From RGIG5579 sp045544655 (GTDB taxonomy: Bacteria; Bacillota; Clostridia; Oscillospirales; SIG627): DNA of 7,515 nucleotides. Below, one piece after another: positions 5,473 to 7,515 of the stretch. Each line of letters starts with the position of its first letter. Within the stretch, counting starts at the first letter, position 1. The position numbers were made by a program, and so were the translations under genes. Under the pieces are notes generated by a model. The model saw only the letters and a list, made by a program, of their open reading frames with translations. It made no database searches and was not told the DNA's origin. The stretch lies in NCBI GenBank assembly GCA_045544655.1, contig JAZPZL010000117.1, forward strand, positions 1 through 7,515, given 5' to 3'.

Positions 5473-6885
5473 TCAGTCTTCGATTTCACGTCCGAGCTCG
5501 CGGTTCATTTTTGCGAGGGTCTTCTTATCCAGGTTGTAGATGAGTCCCAGACCCACGTATTGAAGGATCGCAGAGAAGAGGAAGGTAGCGGCTACGATGT
5601 AGCGCATATTGACGGCTACTTCCCAGATCTGATTTCCTTCGTTTTCACCAACGTAACCGAAGGCCACCATAATGATGAGAATCAAAGAGGGACCAATGCC
5701 CTGCGCCAGCTTACGGAAGAAGGAATGGAGAGAATAAACGGTTCCTTCCTCGCGGCTGCCGGTCTTCCATTCGTTGTAGTCAATGGCGTCGCCCATCATT
5801 GCCCAGGATACGGTGGAGTAAATGCCGAGACCCAGGGAGAAGAAGAGCTGACAAACGATGTAGATGATCAGGTCAAGACCGGTATTTCCGGGAAGGATGA
5901 TGAACAGACCCAGACCGGCTACGATGGAAACGATGGAACCGAAGGTGGCAAGCTCCTTCTTGCCGTATTTGGCAACTGCCTTTCTGGCAAGGGGGGTGAA
6001 GACGACGATGGGGATCATCGCAAAGAGCTGAACGATACCGGAGATCTGTACATTTTTAAAGTAAGACTGAAAAATGACGGTAACGGCGGTGGTAGCACCC
6101 TGCATACCGATGAACATACCCATTGCCGCAACGGTTGCGCCCACTGCGGGGCGGTTCTTCACAAAGTTTCCGAATGCTTTGAAAATGCTGAATTTGGGTG
6201 CTTCTTCCTTCAACTCAGGATTGATATCCACGCGGATCTCGGTATTGCGGATCATAAACTGGAAGCAGATAAAGCCCAGTACGCCCATAATGAGCGCGGC
6301 AATGAATACACGCTCGCCGATCAGGTTATTATTCTTATCGTAAATGATGAAGGGGAGAATTACCATGGGAAGCATATTTCCGAAAATGGAACCGATGGAA
6401 CGCCAGGCGGAAAGGGAAGCTCTGTCTTTTACATCGTTGGAAATGAGAGAGAGCAGAGAACCGTAAGGTACGTTTGCGATGGTGTAGAAGGCATCCCATA
6501 CCACGTAGCCTGCGATAAAGATGATCGCCTTTGCCCAAGTGGGGGCGCCGGGGAAGGGAAGGAAGCAACAAGCACCGCCAACGATCAGTCCGATGGAGCC
6601 GAAGAAAATATAAGCAAGGAATTTATTTCTCTTGTAGGAACGCTTGTCTGCGTCAATGATGGAGCCGATCAAGGGATCGTTGATGGCATCCCAAACCTGT
6701 ACAATGATCAAAAGGAGCGCATACCAAAGATCCATACCCATAAACTGCGTCCAGAAAATGGACATGGTGCCTTTCAGCGCAAAGCTCATATTACAGCCTA
6801 AATCACCGGCTGCATAGGCAACGCTGTCTCGAATGCCGAATTTGCGATGACCGTTCTGGTCAACTTTGACTTCTTTTTTAGCCAT
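5473..6885 (-). CDS. GPH family (MelB/XynP/UidB type) sugar:cation symporter
   Basis: The protein has 470 residues, the usual length for glycoside-pentoside-hexuronide:cation symporters, with about twelve hydrophobic segments. These carriers bring oligosaccharides, glycosides or uronides across the inner membrane with Na+ or H+. The diagnostic first motif is VWDAINDPLIGSIID at 64-78; Asp66 and Asp70 match the cation-site pair of MelB. The second is W361-A-M-M-GDAIDYNEWKTG followed by REEGTVYSLHSFFRKL, characteristic of the family near helices X-XI. RNKFL (86-90) lies in the helix II-III loop. ATG 6885 has GAGG 7 nt upstream. It is transcribed divergently from the AraC-type regulator and lies upstream of the cytosolic GH2 hydrolase, its probable functional partner. 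Substrate class (beta-galactoside, beta-glucoside or glucuronide) cannot be told from sequence alone. Confidence 0.92.
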   Translation of the reverse strand: MAKKEVKVDQNGHRKFGIRDSVAYAAGDLGCNMSFALKGTMSIFWTQFMGMDLWYALLLIIVQVWDAINDPLIGSIIDADKRSYKRNKFLAYIFFGSIGLIVGGACCFLPFPGAPTWAKAIIFIAGYVVWDAFYTIANVPYGSLLSLISNDVKDRASLSAWRSIGSIFGNMLPMVILPFIIYDKNNNLIGERVFIAALIMGVLGFICFQFMIRNTEIRVDINPELKEEAPKFSIFKAFGNFVKNRPAVGATVAAMGMFIGMQGATTAVTVIFQSYFKNVQISGIVQLFAMIPIVVFTPLARKAVAKYGKKELATFGSIVSIVAGLGLFIILPGNTGLDLIIYIVCQLFFSLGLGIYSTVSWAMMGDAIDYNEWKTGSREEGTVYSLHSFFRKLAQGIGPSLILIIMVAFGYVGENEGNQIWEVAVNMRYIVAATFLFSAILQYVGLGLIYNLDKKTLAKMNRELGREIED

Positions 6886-6931
6886 AGCTTTTCCTCTTTT
6901 CTGTATTTATTTGTGGGGTCTTACTATCTTT

Positions 6932-6959
6932 AGTATAAACGATATTTGTTGGATTTCAG
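6932..6959 (-). promoter_or_regulatory. Likely promoter of the symporter gene, weak -35
   Basis: On the - strand TATACT (6937-6932) is a good -10 box. The best -35 candidate is CTGAAA (6959-6954), four of six consensus bases, at 16 bp spacing. A good -10 with a poor -35 is typical of activator-dependent promoters, in line with the divergent AraC-type regulator. Confidence 0.5.
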
Positions 6960-7016
6960 GTGTAAAATATTAATATGTTTTTGTATTTTTTTCATATAAA
7001 GTCGAGAAATATCGTT
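6938..7016. repeat. Paired 10 bp inverted repeats in the divergent promoter region
   Basis: AACGATATTT at 6938-6947 recurs as its exact reverse complement AAATATCGTT at 7007-7016, 59 bp apart. The left copy fills most of the spacer of the symporter promoter; the right copy lies around the -35 position of the possible regulator promoter. The two probably are binding sites for the adjacent AraC-type protein, which could bridge them by looping. This role is inferred. Confidence 0.5.
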
Positions 7017-7029
7017 GCAAATGCACGAG

Positions 7030-7038
7030 TGATATGTT
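7030..7038 (+). promoter_or_regulatory. Possible extended -10 promoter of the regulator gene
   Basis: TGATATGTT fits an extended -10 pattern (TGn then TATnnT) and would start transcription near 7045, about 47 nt before the regulator ATG. No convincing -35 box lies at the right distance; the right-hand repeat copy occupies that place. This is a weak call. Confidence 0.3.
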
Positions 7039-7091
7039 AAGTTATAGGTAGGTATTAGGAAAAATGATAAAAATGCTTGGAGGTCGTATAA

Positions 7092-7515
7092 ATGCGCGAC
7101 AATGAATTTGAGCTTTTATCGGAAACCTTCCGAAAAAGTCGGGTAAGAGTTACCGTAGCGGAAGAAAGCAGCGTTTTGGAGGATCTTTTGGATGAGGGGA
7201 TCAAGCTTTTCTTTGAACGTTCTGAGCTGGTCAAGACTTCTCTGCGTGATTCTTTGGGAAGAATAAAGCCTTGCACCGTGGGACGTTTCAGGGATGCGCT
7301 GGAGTTTTCCTATTTGGTTTTTCCCCTTTCTCTTGAAGGACAGAGAAGAATCATTTTGATCGGTCCCTTTGCCGACCAGGCTTTTTCCGCAGAGCAGATT
7401 CTTGAGATTGGTGAACGAAACGGCATCGGTCCCCAAAAAAGACGGGCGATGGAGGATTATTTTGCGTCCGTTCCCGTTCTGGATGAATACAGTCCGCTTT
7501 TTCTTTTGCTGCAAG
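7092..7515 (+). CDS. AraC family transcriptional regulator, N-terminal part (runs off the window)
   Basis: An open frame of 141 codons runs from ATG 7092 past the last base with no stop. GGAGG (7079-7083) lies 8 nt before the ATG. The visible part has no DNA-binding helices; those would be C-terminal and outside the window. The identification rests on the sensor domain: the sequence RRIILIGPFADQAFSAEQIL, then a short helical stretch, then ASVPVLDEYSPLFLLL near the end. This order of IGP strand, ILEIGERNGIGPQ helix, an aromatic-containing helix and VPVL is the pattern I know from N-terminal domains of Firmicutes AraC-type regulators of sugar genes. Divergent placement next to the symporter suggests that it controls that gene and perhaps itself. 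The missing DNA-binding half is the main uncertainty. Confidence 0.78.
   Translation, partial: MRDNEFELLSETFRKSRVRVTVAEESSVLEDLLDEGIKLFFERSELVKTSLRDSLGRIKPCTVGRFRDALEFSYLVFPLSLEGQRRIILIGPFADQAFSAEQILEIGERNGIGPQKRRAMEDYFASVPVLDEYSPLFLLLQ

Noticed and set aside
5560..6801. 413-codon open frame on the + strand opposite the symporter
   Set aside because: The product is hydrophilic and biased towards Asp, Gly and Glu, as expected from reading the opposite strand of a membrane protein gene. The symporter motifs on the - strand are unmistakable.
6934..6947. Possible catabolite control (cre) site TATAAACGATATTT
   Set aside because: It has the central CG and some A/T positions but misses the G at position 2 and the final CA of the cre consensus; the inverted repeat pairing with 7007-7016 is a better explanation.
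7116..7514. 132-codon open frame on the - strand at the right edge
   Set aside because: The + strand frame from 7092 has a good ribosome site and the AraC sensor pattern; the - strand product is basic and featureless.

Overview
The window looks like a chromosomal segment of a low-to-mid-GC Firmicute, most likely a gut-type Clostridia member. The support is strong GGAGG-type ribosome binding sites, a TTG start, intrinsic terminators with U-tracts, sigma-A-like promoters, and protein families typical of that group: a YkvA/DUF1232 protein, a GPH sugar symporter, a cytosolic GH2 hydrolase and an AraC regulator with a Firmicutes-type sensor domain. Genus cannot be fixed from the sequence.

Left half (1-2972, + strand). 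Five tightly packed genes form an apparent operon whose promoter lies before the window. They are a 5'-truncated Nudix hydrolase, a GNAT acetyltransferase (ATGA overlap), an aldo/keto reductase-like protein with two C-terminal [4Fe-4S] cysteine clusters, a second RimJ/L-type GNAT with a short helical tail, and a small DUF1232 membrane protein starting at TTG. The operon ends at a terminator (about 3027-3067) shared with the convergent gene. The set looks like an accessory 'modification and housekeeping' operon; no single pathway is evident.

Right half (3074-7515, mainly - strand). This is a carbohydrate-use locus. A partial AraC-family regulator (+, 7092 to the window end) diverges from a GPH-family sugar:cation symporter (-, 5473-6885). 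Downstream of the symporter lies a 755-residue GH2 glycosidase (-, 3074-5341). A strong terminator separates symporter and hydrolase, and the hydrolase has its own near-consensus promoter with a perfect 7+3+7 palindrome filling the spacer. The hydrolase is therefore probably controlled separately. The likely flow is: the regulator senses a sugar signal, the symporter imports a small glycoside, and the cytosolic GH2 enzyme cleaves it. Both a beta-galactoside and a beta-uronide fit the visible residues.

No stretch longer than 300 bases lacks a gene. No tRNA, rRNA, CRISPR array, insertion sequence or phage gene was seen. I did not find a clearly new multi-gene system. The items most worth a second look are the GH2 operator and C-terminal tail, the reductase lacking the usual AKR catalytic residues, the tail fused to the second acetyltransferase, and the paired repeats in the divergent promoter region.
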